DNA of 45,539 nucleotides from Acidimicrobiia bacterium. GTDB lineage: Bacteria; Acidobacteriota; Vicinamibacteria; Vicinamibacterales; UBA2999. Location of the stretch: contig VFZH01000012.1 of assembly GCA_016871255.1 (NCBI GenBank), positions 1-45,539 of the forward strand, in the 5' to 3' direction. Under the pieces are notes generated by a model that had not been told where the DNA came from, did no database searches, and saw nothing but the letters and a program-made list of their open reading frames with translations. Shown here piece after piece: positions 9,386-21,927 of the stretch (positions are counted from its first letter, which is position 1; every line of letters starts with the position of its first letter). Made by a program: the position numbers and the translations under genes.

Positions 9386-9799
9386 TGACTGCCGGTTTCC
9401 TGGCCTCCGCCACGCTCGGCATCCTGCTCTTCGCCAGCCGCCCGGCATCTGCCGATCCAGTCTCAAGGGGATCCGCAACGTGCAGCGCCTGAGCGTTGCC
9501 GACTACGGTGGCCAGCAGTACCTCGAGTTCGTGGACATCGGCGGGAACATCGCCGAAGAGCTCAACTCGATCCCGTGTTCGACGAGACGATGGCCCCGAC
9601 GACGCTCCGCGGCCTGACCGGAAACATCAGGCCCGACCCGCGGTTCTTCTGCCTTGCCGACGGCACGACAGGGCTGCTGCTGGAGCGGACGGGAGACATC
9701 TTCCTGGTGGACCAGGTCCCGGAACCTGCGACGCTCCTGCTCGTCCTGCCGGCGCTCGGGCTGATGGGCCGCGCACGCGCACGGTCCCGCAGCCACTAA
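9386..9799 (+). pseudogene. PEP-CTERM protein gene broken by two frameshifts
   Basis: Three coding-like pieces lie end to end in alternating frames. The first is a signal peptide from ATG 9386 (MTAGFLASATLGILLFASRP, then ASA). The second is a middle segment in the next frame (NVQRLSVADYGGQQYLEFVD, then IGGNIAEELNSIP). The third is an end segment back in the first frame (GNIRPDPRFFCLADGTTGLL) that finishes with VPEPATLLLVLPALGLMGR, then ARARSR. The last piece is a textbook PEP-CTERM sorting tail: PEP motif, hydrophobic helix and Arg cluster. It normally directs a secreted protein to an exosortase. The two shifts, near 9470 and near 9570, offset each other. The gene is non-functional as written. 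No exosortase gene is in the window. Confidence 0.6.
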
Positions 9800-9847
9800 G
9801 CGCGTCCGATCGGCCCGGCACGGGCTCGTCGGCGCGAGCCGGCGGCT

Positions 9848-9876
9848 TTGCAAACCGCCGGAGCGGTCGCTACAAT
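9848..9876 (+). promoter_or_regulatory. Sigma-70-type promoter of secA
   Basis: TTGCAA (9848-9853) and TACAAT (9871-9876) are separated by exactly 17 bases. Transcription would begin near 9883, about 30 bases before the secA ATG. The -35 box sits inside an inverted repeat: CCGGCGG at 9839-9845 and CCGCCGG at 9855-9861, flanking the palindrome TTTGCAAA. That repeat could be an operator or the end of a terminator for sequence upstream. Confidence 0.65.
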
Positions 9877-9913
9877 CAACGGATTACCTGGCGGCTGCCG
9901 CCACCCTCCCTGC

Positions 9914-12832
<2,919 letters not shown>

Positions 12833-12861
12833 CAACCCGGGCCGTGAGCCTCGAGCCTTGA

Positions 12862-14403
<1,542 letters not shown>

Positions 14404-14420
14404 CGAGGAGGCATCGAACC

Positions 14421-14888
14421 ATGCGGACGTTGTCGTGTGCAGTGCTGGCGCTCGTCATGCGCGCCACCGTGTCGTACGCGGAGAACCCGGTCCTGACGAC
14501 CCAGGATCACATCGACATCCAGTACCTCTACGCGCAGTACAACCAGACCGTGGACAGCGGGGACCCCGAGGGGTGGGCCGACACCTTCACGGCTGACGGC
14601 GTGTTCAACACCACGAAGGGGCGTGCCGCGCTGGTGAAGACGGCAACGGGCTCCACCACCGGTCCCAACGCGGGCCGCACCCGGCACATGAACATGAGCC
14701 TGATCGTAAAGGGGACGTCCCCGACGACGGCCACCGGCCGTGTCTACATGATGCTGATGGACCACGGGGTGACGCCCCCGGTGCCCGTGATGACCGGGGT
14801 CTACGAGGACGAGCTCGTCAAGACTGCCGAGGGCTGGCGCTTCACCAGGCGTACTCTCAAGACGGATCCCCGCGTCGCGGCGAAGTAG
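14421..14888 (+). CDS. Exported SnoaL-like (NTF2-fold) protein
   Basis: The 155-residue protein starts at ATG 14421, behind GAGGAG at 14405-14410. A short signal peptide (MRTLSCAVLALVMRATVSYA) precedes one NTF2/SnoaL-like domain: DHIDIQYLYAQYNQTVDSGD, PEGWADTFTADGVFN, RTRHMNMSLIVKGTSP, VYEDELVKTAEGWRFTRRTL. This cone-shaped fold is found in isomerases, dehydratases and non-catalytic binding proteins, so no reaction can be assigned. It starts 17 bases after the guaB stop and may share its transcript. Its 3' end overlaps the convergent tsaE by 32 bases. Confidence 0.8.
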   Translation: MRTLSCAVLALVMRATVSYAENPVLTTQDHIDIQYLYAQYNQTVDSGDPEGWADTFTADGVFNTTKGRAALVKTATGSTTGPNAGRTRHMNMSLIVKGTSPTTATGRVYMMLMDHGVTPPVPVMTGVYEDELVKTAEGWRFTRRTLKTDPRVAAK

Positions 14889-15339
14889 ACGGCAGCGATC
14901 TCCCGGCGGGGGCCTCGATCGCGATCGCGCGAGCGGAGTCCCCTGCCCACTCGAGATGCACCCGGAACGCGCCCGGCCACTCCCGGTCGAGCCGCTGCGG
15001 CCATTCGATCGCCAGCGCCGCCCCGGACGCGCCCCCGGCGGAGCCCTCGCCCACCAGCTCGTCCAGTCCCAGGTCGGCGGCCTCAGCGGCGTCCAGGCGG
15101 TAGAGGTCGGCGTGGTACAGCACCAGGCGACCGCCGCGGTACTCCTGAATCAGGCTGAACGTCGGGCTCGACACCTCGGCGCCGGACGCACCCAGTCCCC
15201 CGGCCAATCCGCGCACGAACGCGGTCTTGCCCGACCCCAGATCCCCGCTCAGGCAGACGACATCGCCCTCGCGCAAGACTTCGGCCAGCCGTCGCGCCAG
15301 CTCGATCGTTTCGGCTTCGGACGAGGACTGGTACGTCAA
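14857..15339 (-). CDS. tsaE: tRNA threonylcarbamoyladenosine biosynthesis ATPase TsaE
   Basis: The 160-residue protein has the TsaE P-loop GDLGSGKTAFVRGLA and the family signature VSSPTFSLIQEYRGG, followed by LYHADLYRLD and ALAIEWPQRL. TsaE supplies the ATPase cycle for the TsaB-TsaD complex that makes t6A37 on ANN-decoding tRNAs in the cytoplasm. The start codon overlaps the stop of the upstream nnr gene by four bases (ATGA), so the two are translationally coupled. This nnr-tsaE order is common in bacteria. Its tail overlaps the SnoaL-like gene on the other strand. Confidence 0.95.
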   Translation of the reverse strand: MTYQSSSEAETIELARRLAEVLREGDVVCLSGDLGSGKTAFVRGLAGGLGASGAEVSSPTFSLIQEYRGGRLVLYHADLYRLDAAEAADLGLDELVGEGSAGGASGAALAIEWPQRLDREWPGAFRVHLEWAGDSARAIAIEAPAGRSLPSTSPRRGDPS

Positions 15340-16913
15340 CCTGCCTGTGACTCTGACTCGCGCGCGCCGGACACGAGCTCGGCGACGGCGTCGCCCAGGT
15401 GGCGCAGCAGGTCCGACGCAATCAGGGAGGACTGCCCGGCCGCGGCCGCCGCCAGGTCTCCTGCCAGCCCGTGCAGGTAGACACCCAGCCGGCAGGCGGC
15501 CTCCGGATCGAGCAGCTGGCCGAGCCAGCCGGCAATCATGCCGGTGAGCACGTCACCCGTACCGCCGGTCGCCATGCCCGCGTTGCCGGTCGGGTTCACG
15601 AACACGTGCCCTTCCGGCGTCGCCACCAGCGTACGATAGCCCTTCAGCACGACGTAGACGGCGTGTGTCGTGGCGAAGTCGAGGGCGATCTGCACGCGGT
15701 TCGCCTGGACCTCGTCCACGCCGCACCCGATCAGGCGCGCCATCTCCCCGGGGTGCGGCGTGAGGATCACCGGCCGCTCGTCGCGGCCGGTCAACCGGCC
15801 GGGATCGTCAGCCATGACGCTCAAGGCGTCGGCATCGAGCACGAGCGGCGATTCGGCGCGGTCCAGGAGCCCCCGGACGAACGCCGCCGGTCCGGGCCCA
15901 CGACCCAGGCCCGGCCCACAGGCGACGACGTCCACCCTGTTCTGCAACACCGCCTCGAGCGCGCGGCCGTCCACCTCCCCGTCGCGATCGGCCAGCGCCT
16001 CGGTCATGTATTCGGCGCCGAGCGCGGCCACGGTCGGCAGGCAGGATGCCGGCGTCGAGACGGTGACGAGGCCGGCGCCCGATCTGAGCGCGCCCATGGC
16101 CGCGAGGTAGGCCGCGCCGGTCCGGCCGCGCGAGCCGCCCACGACCAGCACGCGCCCGAAGTCGCCTTTGTGCGAATCGCTGGCCCTCGGCGACACGAAG
16201 ACGCGCAGCTCCTCGGGCGTCATCAGATCGAGATCCGGCGCATCGAGCGTCTCGATGACTTCGGCCGGAATGCCGATGTCGGCCACGACGACGTCGCCGG
16301 CGAACGACTCGGCGGGCGGGAGCACGAGCGGGACCTTCGGGGCCGCCAGTGCCACCGTCAGTGCGGCATCGACACAGGCGCCCTGCACGTAAGACGTGTT
16401 GGCATCGAGGCCGCTCGGCAGGTCGATCGACACGACCGGGATGCCGGCGGCGTTCAGGTCGGCCACGACCGTCTCGAGCAGGCCGCCGAGCGGCCGCGAG
16501 AGGCCGGTGCCGAGGAGGGCGTCCACGATCAGGCGGCACTGCGAGATCTCCGAGAAGTGCAGCTCCCACGCCTGCTCGTCGGCGACCTCCACGACGGTGA
16601 CGCCGATGGCGCCCAGCACATCGAGGAACGTCCGCGCGTCGCCGGCGATGTCCTCGATCGAGCCGACGACGAACACCGCGACGTCCACGCCGCGCTGGGC
16701 CAGCGTCCGCGCCGCCACGAACCCGTCCCCGCCGTTGTTGCCGCGGCCGCACAGGACCGCCACGCGCCCCTCGAGTGCGGGCTCGAAGGCGGCCTCGATG
16801 GCGGCCACGACCTGGCGGCCGGCGTTCTCCATCAGGACGATCGACGGGATGCCGATGTCTTCGATGGTGCGCCGGTCGGCTTCGCGCATCTGCGCGCTGT
16901 TGAGGATCCTCAT
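15336..16913 (-). CDS. nnr: Bifunctional NAD(P)H-hydrate epimerase / ADP-dependent dehydratase
   Basis: The 525-residue fusion repairs hydrated NAD(P)H. Residues 1 to about 215 form the epimerase (YjeF-N, NnrE): MRILNSAQMREADRRTIED, LCGRGNNGGDGFVAARTL and VIVDALLGTGLSRPLGG-like text. The rest is the ribokinase-fold dehydratase (NnrD): LVVGGSRGRTGAAYLAAMGA, VLTPHPGEMARLIGCG and the phosphate loop ATGGTGDVLTGMIAGWLGQ. ATG 16913 is chosen because NSAQMREADR is the usual beginning. The frame stays open upstream to 17099, but that stretch lies in the MITE. The stop overlaps the tsaE start. Confidence 0.95.
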   Translation of the reverse strand: MRILNSAQMREADRRTIEDIGIPSIVLMENAGRQVVAAIEAAFEPALEGRVAVLCGRGNNGGDGFVAARTLAQRGVDVAVFVVGSIEDIAGDARTFLDVLGAIGVTVVEVADEQAWELHFSEISQCRLIVDALLGTGLSRPLGGLLETVVADLNAAGIPVVSIDLPSGLDANTSYVQGACVDAALTVALAAPKVPLVLPPAESFAGDVVVADIGIPAEVIETLDAPDLDLMTPEELRVFVSPRASDSHKGDFGRVLVVGGSRGRTGAAYLAAMGALRSGAGLVTVSTPASCLPTVAALGAEYMTEALADRDGEVDGRALEAVLQNRVDVVACGPGLGRGPGPAAFVRGLLDRAESPLVLDADALSVMADDPGRLTGRDERPVILTPHPGEMARLIGCGVDEVQANRVQIALDFATTHAVYVVLKGYRTLVATPEGHVFVNPTGNAGMATGGTGDVLTGMIAGWLGQLLDPEAACRLGVYLHGLAGDLAAAAAGQSSLIASDLLRHLGDAVAELVSGARESESQAG

Positions 16914-16957
16914 CGCGTGTGCGATTGAAGACTGGCGATTGCTGACTGCACTGGCGC

Positions 16958-17122
16958 TAAGGGCCCTGGCCGGAATAAGGTTGCCTTCTCGGCCGACGAG
17001 GCGTCCCGCCTCGCGGCGTTGCTCGTCGGTCACAGGCGCCCGGCCTGCTCCCTCCTCGCGCCTGGCGATCCGGGCGCCTCGCCGCCCGAGAGTCGGCAAC
17101 CTTATTCCGGCCAGGGCCCTTA
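16958..17122. mobile_element. 165-bp MITE-like element, copy 1
   Basis: The element is bounded by perfect 28-bp terminal inverted repeats at 16958-16985 and 17095-17122. They begin TAAGGGCCCTGGCCGG and end ...AATAAGGTTGCC inside. It encodes no transposase. A second copy of the same length lies inverted at 30067-30231; the 109-bp interiors differ at about seven positions. The element sits between the start of nnr and the end of gcvP. The flanks (GGCGC on the left, GCGAT on the right) show no certain target duplication. The ends are compatible with a TA/TAA-targeting transposase acting in trans, but this is inference. Confidence 0.85.
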
Positions 17123-17151
17123 GCGATTGTATTGTCGATGGCCCGACCGTT

Positions 17152-20016
17152 TCAGCCGTCTATCGGCGGGCAGGTGCAGAACAGGTTCCTGTCGCCGTAC
17201 GGGTTGTCGATGCGGCCTACGGCCGGCCACACCTTGCGGGCACGGACGAAGGGCAGCGGAAAGGCGGCCCGCTCCCGGGAGTAGGCGTGGGGCCACTCGG
17301 TCGCGGACACGGCCGCGGCCGTATGCGGCGCGTGCTTCAGCAGGTTGTCGCGCCGATCCGCGGTCCCCGTCAGGACCTCTTCGATCTCCCGCCGGATCTC
17401 GATCATCGCGTCGCAGAACCGATCCAGCTCGGCCTGGTCCTCGCTCTCGGTCGGCTCGACCATCAGCGTGCCGGCGACCGGGAACGACACCGTCGGGGCA
17501 TGGAAGCCGTAATCCATCAGGCGCTTGGCCACGTCGCTCTCCTCGATCCCGGCCGCCTTGAAGCCTCGCAGGTCGAAGATCAGCTCGTGCGCGACGCGCC
17601 CGTTCACGCCCGCATACAGGACCGGATAGTGCGGCGCCAGCCGCGCTTTCAGGTAGTTGGCGTTCAGCATCGCGCAGCGCGAGGCATCGGTCAGCCCGTC
17701 CGCGCCGAGCAGGCAGATGTAGGCGTGCGAAATCAGCAGGATGCTGGCGCTGCCCCACGGCGCGGCTGCCACGGCCGGGATCCCCCGCGAGCCGCCCACG
17801 CCGGCCAGCGGATGGCGCGGCAGGTAGTCGGCCAGGTGCGCGGCGGCTCCGATGGGCCCCATGCCCGGGCCCCCGCCCCCGTGCGGAATCGCGAACGTCT
17901 TGTGCAGGTTCAGATGGCACACGTCGGCGCCGATGCGCGCGGGGCTCGTCAACCCGACCTGCGCGTTCATGTTGGCGCCGTCCATGTACACCTGTCCGCC
18001 GTGCTCGTGGACGACGGAGCAGATGTCCCGGATCGCCGGCTCGTACACACCGTGCGTGGACGGGTAGGTGATCATCAGGCACGCCAGACGGTCGCCGTGT
18101 TCGGCGGCCTTGCGCCGCAGATCGTCCAGATCCACGTTGCCGTTTGCCGCGCTGGCCACGACCACGACGCGCATGCCGGCGAGAGCGGCGCTGGCCGGAT
18201 TGGTCCCGTGCGCCGAGGCGGGAATCAGGACAACGTCGCGATTCACGTGTCCGCGGCCCCGGTGGTAGGCGTGGATGACCATCAGGCCCGCCAGCTCGCC
18301 TTGCGCGCCGGAATTCGGCTGGAGCGAGACCCCGGCGAAGCCGGTGATCTCCGCCAGTGCGGTCTCCAGCTCGCCGATGACCTGGCGATAGCCGTCCACC
18401 TGGTTCGACGGCGCAAACGGGTGCACGCGGCTGAACGCTTCCCAGGTGACCGGTCGCATCTGCACGGCCGAGTTCAGCTTCATCGTGCACGAGCCGAGGG
18501 GAATCATCGACGTGTCGAGGCCGATGTCCTTCCGTTCCAGCGTGCGGATGTAGCGCATCAGCTCCGTTTCCGAGTGGTGCGTGTTGAACACCGGGTGCGT
18601 CAGGAACGGCGTGCGACGGCGGAGCGCGTCCGGCAGGCCGCTGTCCGAGGCCACCGACATGTCGATCGCAGGTGGCGCGGGTTGCCCGGACGCCGCCGCG
18701 AAGATGTCCACGATCTCCCGCAGGTCCTCCGGCAGCACCGTCTCGTTGAGCGCAACCACCACGGTCCGGTCGTCCGGATAGCCGAAGTTGATGCCCGACT
18801 CGAGGGCGCGGCGCCGCACCTCGCCGGCGCCATCCGGCAGGACCACGCGCACGGTGTCGAAGAAGTGCGTATTCGCCTGGGTGAAGCCCAGCCGAACCAG
18901 CTCCCGTTCCAGCACGCGTGCCTGTCCGTGGACGCGGGCGGCCGTGGCCGCGAGGCCTGCCGGTCCGTGGTACACGGCGTACATCGCGGCCATGTTGGCG
19001 AGCAGCGCCTGCGCAGTGCAGATGTTCGACGTGGCCTTCTCGCGGCGGATGTGCTGCTCGCGCGTGGCCAGCGCCATGCGGTAGCAGGGCTGCCCGTGGG
19101 CGTCCACCGATACGCCGATCAGGCGCCCCGGCATCTGCCGGACGAAGGCGTGTCGGGTGGCGAAGAAGGCCGCGTGCGGGCCGCCGTAGCCCAGCGGCAC
19201 GCCGAACCGCTGCGCGCTCCCGTACGCGACGTCAGCCCCCATCTCGCCCGGTGGTGTCATCAGCGCCAGGGCCAGGAGATCCGTGCCGACGGCGGCCAGC
19301 GCGCCATGTTCGTGGGCCGACCGGATCAGATCCGTCAGATCGACCGCGGCGCCGAGGCGGTCCGGGCTCTGGACCAGCACACCGAACACGCCGGGGTCCA
19401 CGGGCATGTCCGCGATCGGGCCGATCACGAGCTCGATGCCGAGCGGCTCGGCCCGGCCCAGCAGCACGTCGATCGTCTGCGGCAGGCACGTGTCGCTGAC
19501 CAGGAACCGGCGCCGCCCGCCACCCCCGGTCTGGACACGGTAGAGCAGGGCCATCGCTTCCGCCGCGGCCGTGGCCTCATCGAGCAGCGAGGCGTTGGCC
19601 ACCTCCATGCCCGTGAGGTCGGTGACCATCGTCTGGAAGTTGAGCAGCGACTCCAGCCGGCCCTGGGCGATCTCCGCCTGGTACGGCGTGTAGGGCGTGT
19701 ACCAGCCGGGGTTCTCCATCACCATCCGCAGGATCACGCTCGGCGTGATCGTGTCGTGGTAGCCCAGGCCGATGTACGAACGTGCCGGCCGGTTGCGTCG
19801 GGCAATGGCGCTCAACCGGCGCAGGTACGCGTGTTCCGATTCGGCCGGCGGCAGGGTGAGCGGCGCCGCGAGGCGGATGTCAGGCGGCAGGATCTCGTCG
19901 ATCAGGGCGTCGAGTGACGGCGCGCCCACGGCCCGGAGCATCGCGTCACGCTCGCCGGGCGACGGGCCGATGTGGCGGGACCCGAACGTATCGTCTGCCG
20001 GCCCTGGCTGCGGCAT
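17152..20016 (-). CDS. gcvP: Glycine dehydrogenase (decarboxylating), glycine cleavage P-protein
   Basis: This 954-residue single-chain P-protein decarboxylates glycine with PLP and passes the aminomethyl group to lipoyl-GcvH. The N-terminus has FGSRHIGPSPGERDAMLRAV. The PLP lysine lies in LNLHKTFAIPHGGGGPGMGP. Other conserved blocks are LGSCTMKLNSAVQM, SLQPNSGAQGELAGL and VDGANMNAQVGL. The N- and C-terminal halves (GcvPA and GcvPB in split forms) are both complete. ATG 20016 is chosen because it overlaps the gcvH stop (TGATG); the open extension to 20103 runs back through gcvH. It is the last gene of gcvT-gcvH-gcvP. Confidence 0.97.
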   Translation of the reverse strand: MPQPGPADDTFGSRHIGPSPGERDAMLRAVGAPSLDALIDEILPPDIRLAAPLTLPPAESEHAYLRRLSAIARRNRPARSYIGLGYHDTITPSVILRMVMENPGWYTPYTPYQAEIAQGRLESLLNFQTMVTDLTGMEVANASLLDEATAAAEAMALLYRVQTGGGGRRRFLVSDTCLPQTIDVLLGRAEPLGIELVIGPIADMPVDPGVFGVLVQSPDRLGAAVDLTDLIRSAHEHGALAAVGTDLLALALMTPPGEMGADVAYGSAQRFGVPLGYGGPHAAFFATRHAFVRQMPGRLIGVSVDAHGQPCYRMALATREQHIRREKATSNICTAQALLANMAAMYAVYHGPAGLAATAARVHGQARVLERELVRLGFTQANTHFFDTVRVVLPDGAGEVRRRALESGINFGYPDDRTVVVALNETVLPEDLREIVDIFAAASGQPAPPAIDMSVASDSGLPDALRRRTPFLTHPVFNTHHSETELMRYIRTLERKDIGLDTSMIPLGSCTMKLNSAVQMRPVTWEAFSRVHPFAPSNQVDGYRQVIGELETALAEITGFAGVSLQPNSGAQGELAGLMVIHAYHRGRGHVNRDVVLIPASAHGTNPASAALAGMRVVVVASAANGNVDLDDLRRKAAEHGDRLACLMITYPSTHGVYEPAIRDICSVVHEHGGQVYMDGANMNAQVGLTSPARIGADVCHLNLHKTFAIPHGGGGPGMGPIGAAAHLADYLPRHPLAGVGGSRGIPAVAAAPWGSASILLISHAYICLLGADGLTDASRCAMLNANYLKARLAPHYPVLYAGVNGRVAHELIFDLRGFKAAGIEESDVAKRLMDYGFHAPTVSFPVAGTLMVEPTESEDQAELDRFCDAMIEIRREIEEVLTGTADRRDNLLKHAPHTAAAVSATEWPHAYSRERAAFPLPFVRARKVWPAVGRIDNPYGDRNLFCTCPPIDG

Positions 20017-20390
20017 CACGATGCGACGAGCGAGGCGTACCCGGCGTGATCGAGCAGGGCCCCCACTTCCTCCGGGGACGTCAGGCGGATCCTGATCATC
20101 CACGTGTCGTGCGGGGCGCTGTTCACCGCCTCGGGGCGGGACACCAGATCCTCGTTGACCGCGGTGACCTCCCCGGTGACCGGCGCGAAGAGGTCCGACA
20201 CCGCCTTGACCGATTCGATGGTGCCGAACACCGCGCCGGCCCGCACCTGCTGGCCGGGCTTCGGCAGCTCGATGTAGACCACGTCGCCGAGCTGCTGCTG
20301 CGCGTAGTCGGTCACCCCCACGTCAGCCGTGTCGCCGCTGACGCGCACCCACTCATGTTCTCTCGTGTACTTCAGGTCCGGCGGATACAT
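20016..20390 (-). CDS. gcvH: Glycine cleavage H-protein (lipoyl carrier)
   Basis: The 124-residue H-protein shuttles the aminomethyl group on a lipoyl-lysine between GcvP, GcvT and dihydrolipoamide dehydrogenase. The attachment lysine lies in GTIESVKAVSDLFAPVTGEV. The typical start YTREHEWVRVSGDTADVGVT and YAQQQLGDVVYIELPKPG are present, and the length is normal. It begins 13 bases after gcvT, and its TGA overlaps the gcvP ATG by one base. Confidence 0.97.
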   Translation of the reverse strand: MYPPDLKYTREHEWVRVSGDTADVGVTDYAQQQLGDVVYIELPKPGQQVRAGAVFGTIESVKAVSDLFAPVTGEVTAVNEDLVSRPEAVNSAPHDTWMIRIRLTSPEEVGALLDHAGYASLVAS

Positions 20391-20403
20391 CGCGGATGGT
20401 TCC

Positions 20404-21531
20404 TCAGGCGGTTGCCCGTGTCTTCGGGCGCTTGTAGAACGGCAGCGGAACCACGCGCGCGGCGGCGGCCCGACCGCGCAGATCGATCGCGAGTTCCGTT
20501 CCCGGCGTCGAGAGCTCCACCGGGACGTAGGCCATGCCGATGGCCTTCTTCAGGTGTGGCGTCAGGGTGCCGCTGGTGACCGAGCCCACCGTCGCGCCGT
20601 CGTGCAGCACGGCGTAGCCGCGCCGCGCGATCCCGCGATCGGTCATCTCGAAGCCGATGAGCTTCCGGCTGACGCCGACCGCCTTCTGGTCGCGGAGGCG
20701 GTCGAGACCGATGCCGGTCGACTTCTCCCAGCCCACGATCCAGCCGAGGTCCGCCTCCAGCACCGTGGTCGTCTCGTCGATGTCGTTGCCATGAAGCCGC
20801 ATCCCGGCTTCGAGGCGGAGGGTGTCGCGCGCGGCCAGGCCGCAGGGCATGATGTCCACGTCGCGCCCGGATTCGACGAGCGCCTGCCACACGTGGTCTG
20901 CCTGGTTGGGCGGGATGAAGATCTCGAAGCCGTCTTCGCCCGTGTAGCCCGTACGGGACACCGTGGCGCGGGCGCTGGCGACCTCGCCGTGGGTGAACCA
21001 GTAGTACTTCAGGCCCGCCAGCTCGACGCCCGTGAGCGGCTGGAGCACGTCGCGCGCGGCCGGCCCCTGGACGGCGATCAGGGCGTAGCGGCTGCTCGAG
21101 TCGATGACGGCTGCCTCCAGGCTCCCGACGTGCGACGCGATCCACTCGTACGCCCGGGCCGCGTTCGAGGCGTTGACCACGAGCATGAAGTGGCTCTTGG
21201 CCATGCGGTAGACGAGGACGTCGTCGATGATCGTGCCTTCCGGGGTCGTCAGCGCGGAGTACTGCGCCTGCCCCACCGCCAGCCTGCTGGCGTCGTTGCA
21301 CGACACCTCCTGCACCAGCTCGAGCGCCTGTTTGCCGGCGATCTCGACTTCGCCCATGTGGCTGACGTCGAAGAGCCCTGCCCTGGTACGCACGGCCAGG
21401 TGTTCCGCCGTGACGCCGCCGTATTCGATCGGCATGTCCCAGCCGGCGAACGGGGTCATACGGGCCTCGCTGGCGCGGTGCCTCGCGTGGAGCGGGGTGG
21501 TTCTGAGCGGAACCTCGGCGGCGGAGGTCAT
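20404..21531 (-). CDS. gcvT: Glycine cleavage T-protein, aminomethyltransferase
   Basis: The 375-residue enzyme transfers the aminomethyl carbon from GcvH to tetrahydrofolate, releasing ammonia. Conserved features are PLHARHRASEARMTPFAGWD, MPIEYGGVTAEH, GLFDVSHMGEVE, GTIIDDVLVYR, ASNAARAYEWI, TGYTGEDGFEIF and the C-terminal barrel ending in VPLPFYKRPKTRA. It is the first gene of the operon. The about 400 bases upstream contain no glycine riboswitch that I can recognise. A start at MTSAAEVPLRTTPLH fits the family. Confidence 0.96.
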   Translation of the reverse strand: MTSAAEVPLRTTPLHARHRASEARMTPFAGWDMPIEYGGVTAEHLAVRTRAGLFDVSHMGEVEIAGKQALELVQEVSCNDASRLAVGQAQYSALTTPEGTIIDDVLVYRMAKSHFMLVVNASNAARAYEWIASHVGSLEAAVIDSSSRYALIAVQGPAARDVLQPLTGVELAGLKYYWFTHGEVASARATVSRTGYTGEDGFEIFIPPNQADHVWQALVESGRDVDIMPCGLAARDTLRLEAGMRLHGNDIDETTTVLEADLGWIVGWEKSTGIGLDRLRDQKAVGVSRKLIGFEMTDRGIARRGYAVLHDGATVGSVTSGTLTPHLKKAIGMAYVPVELSTPGTELAIDLRGRAAAARVVPLPFYKRPKTRATA

Positions 21532-21537
21532 GCAGTG

Positions 21538-21927
21538 GGCGTGAAGGAGCGAGTGGCAGCAGCGCAGGGCGAGTGCCTCAACGTACTATGCAGCTGCGGG
21601 GGGGTCAACACGCGCTCCAGCGGCGGAATGTTTCATGACCTCGAAGGCGGGTCCTGTCACCGGATAGGCCCGGCCTCGGACCGGAATGCACCCCCACGAG
21701 AGACGGTCCTGCGGGCAGGTCGCCCCGTCCGGCGCCACCCGCGGGAGGGGGCCATCAAACCGATGTCAGGAAACCAGCCGTTCGCTGGTTGTCCCCGCAT
21801 GCGAGCTCTTGCTCAGCGCACCCTCGCCGCCCGGTGTGGATCCGCTTGAGCAGGTGCGAGAGCAGCGCCGGAGGGAGGCGCACCTGAACTCATCCATCAA
21901 GACCTGCCCCGGAGGGCCAGCCGTCCG
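21538..21927. other. Intergenic region upstream of gcvT; possible riboswitch relic
   Basis: No convincing gene is visible in these 390 bases. On the plus strand GCCACCCGCGGGAGGGGGCC (about 21734-21753), then GATGTCAGGAAACCAGCC (about 21762-21779), resemble the last segments of a cobalamin riboswitch (GCCACTG ... CGGGAAGG ... AGTCAGGAGACCTGCC). The B12-box core is altered, earlier helices are not evident, and no plus-strand gene follows. On the minus strand, where gcvT needs control, no glycine-riboswitch core (GCCGAAGG...CTCTCAGG) is found. Confidence 0.2.
21772..21790. repeat. Perfect 7-bp inverted repeat (hairpin)
   Basis: AACCAGC, loop CGTTC, GCTGGTT. In RNA from either strand this forms a stable stem with a 5-base loop. 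There is no T-run beside it. It lies about 240 bases upstream of gcvT and follows the cobalamin-riboswitch-like text, where a hairpin would be expected in an intact switch. Confidence 0.5.

Noticed and set aside
15336-17099. N-terminal extension of Nnr into the MITE
   Set aside because: The extra residues are translated from the mobile element and both inverted repeats; the family start is at 16913.
16396-19917. 1173-codon plus-strand frame opposite nnr and gcvP
   Set aside because: Antisense shadow running through the MITE and gcvP; no family motif.
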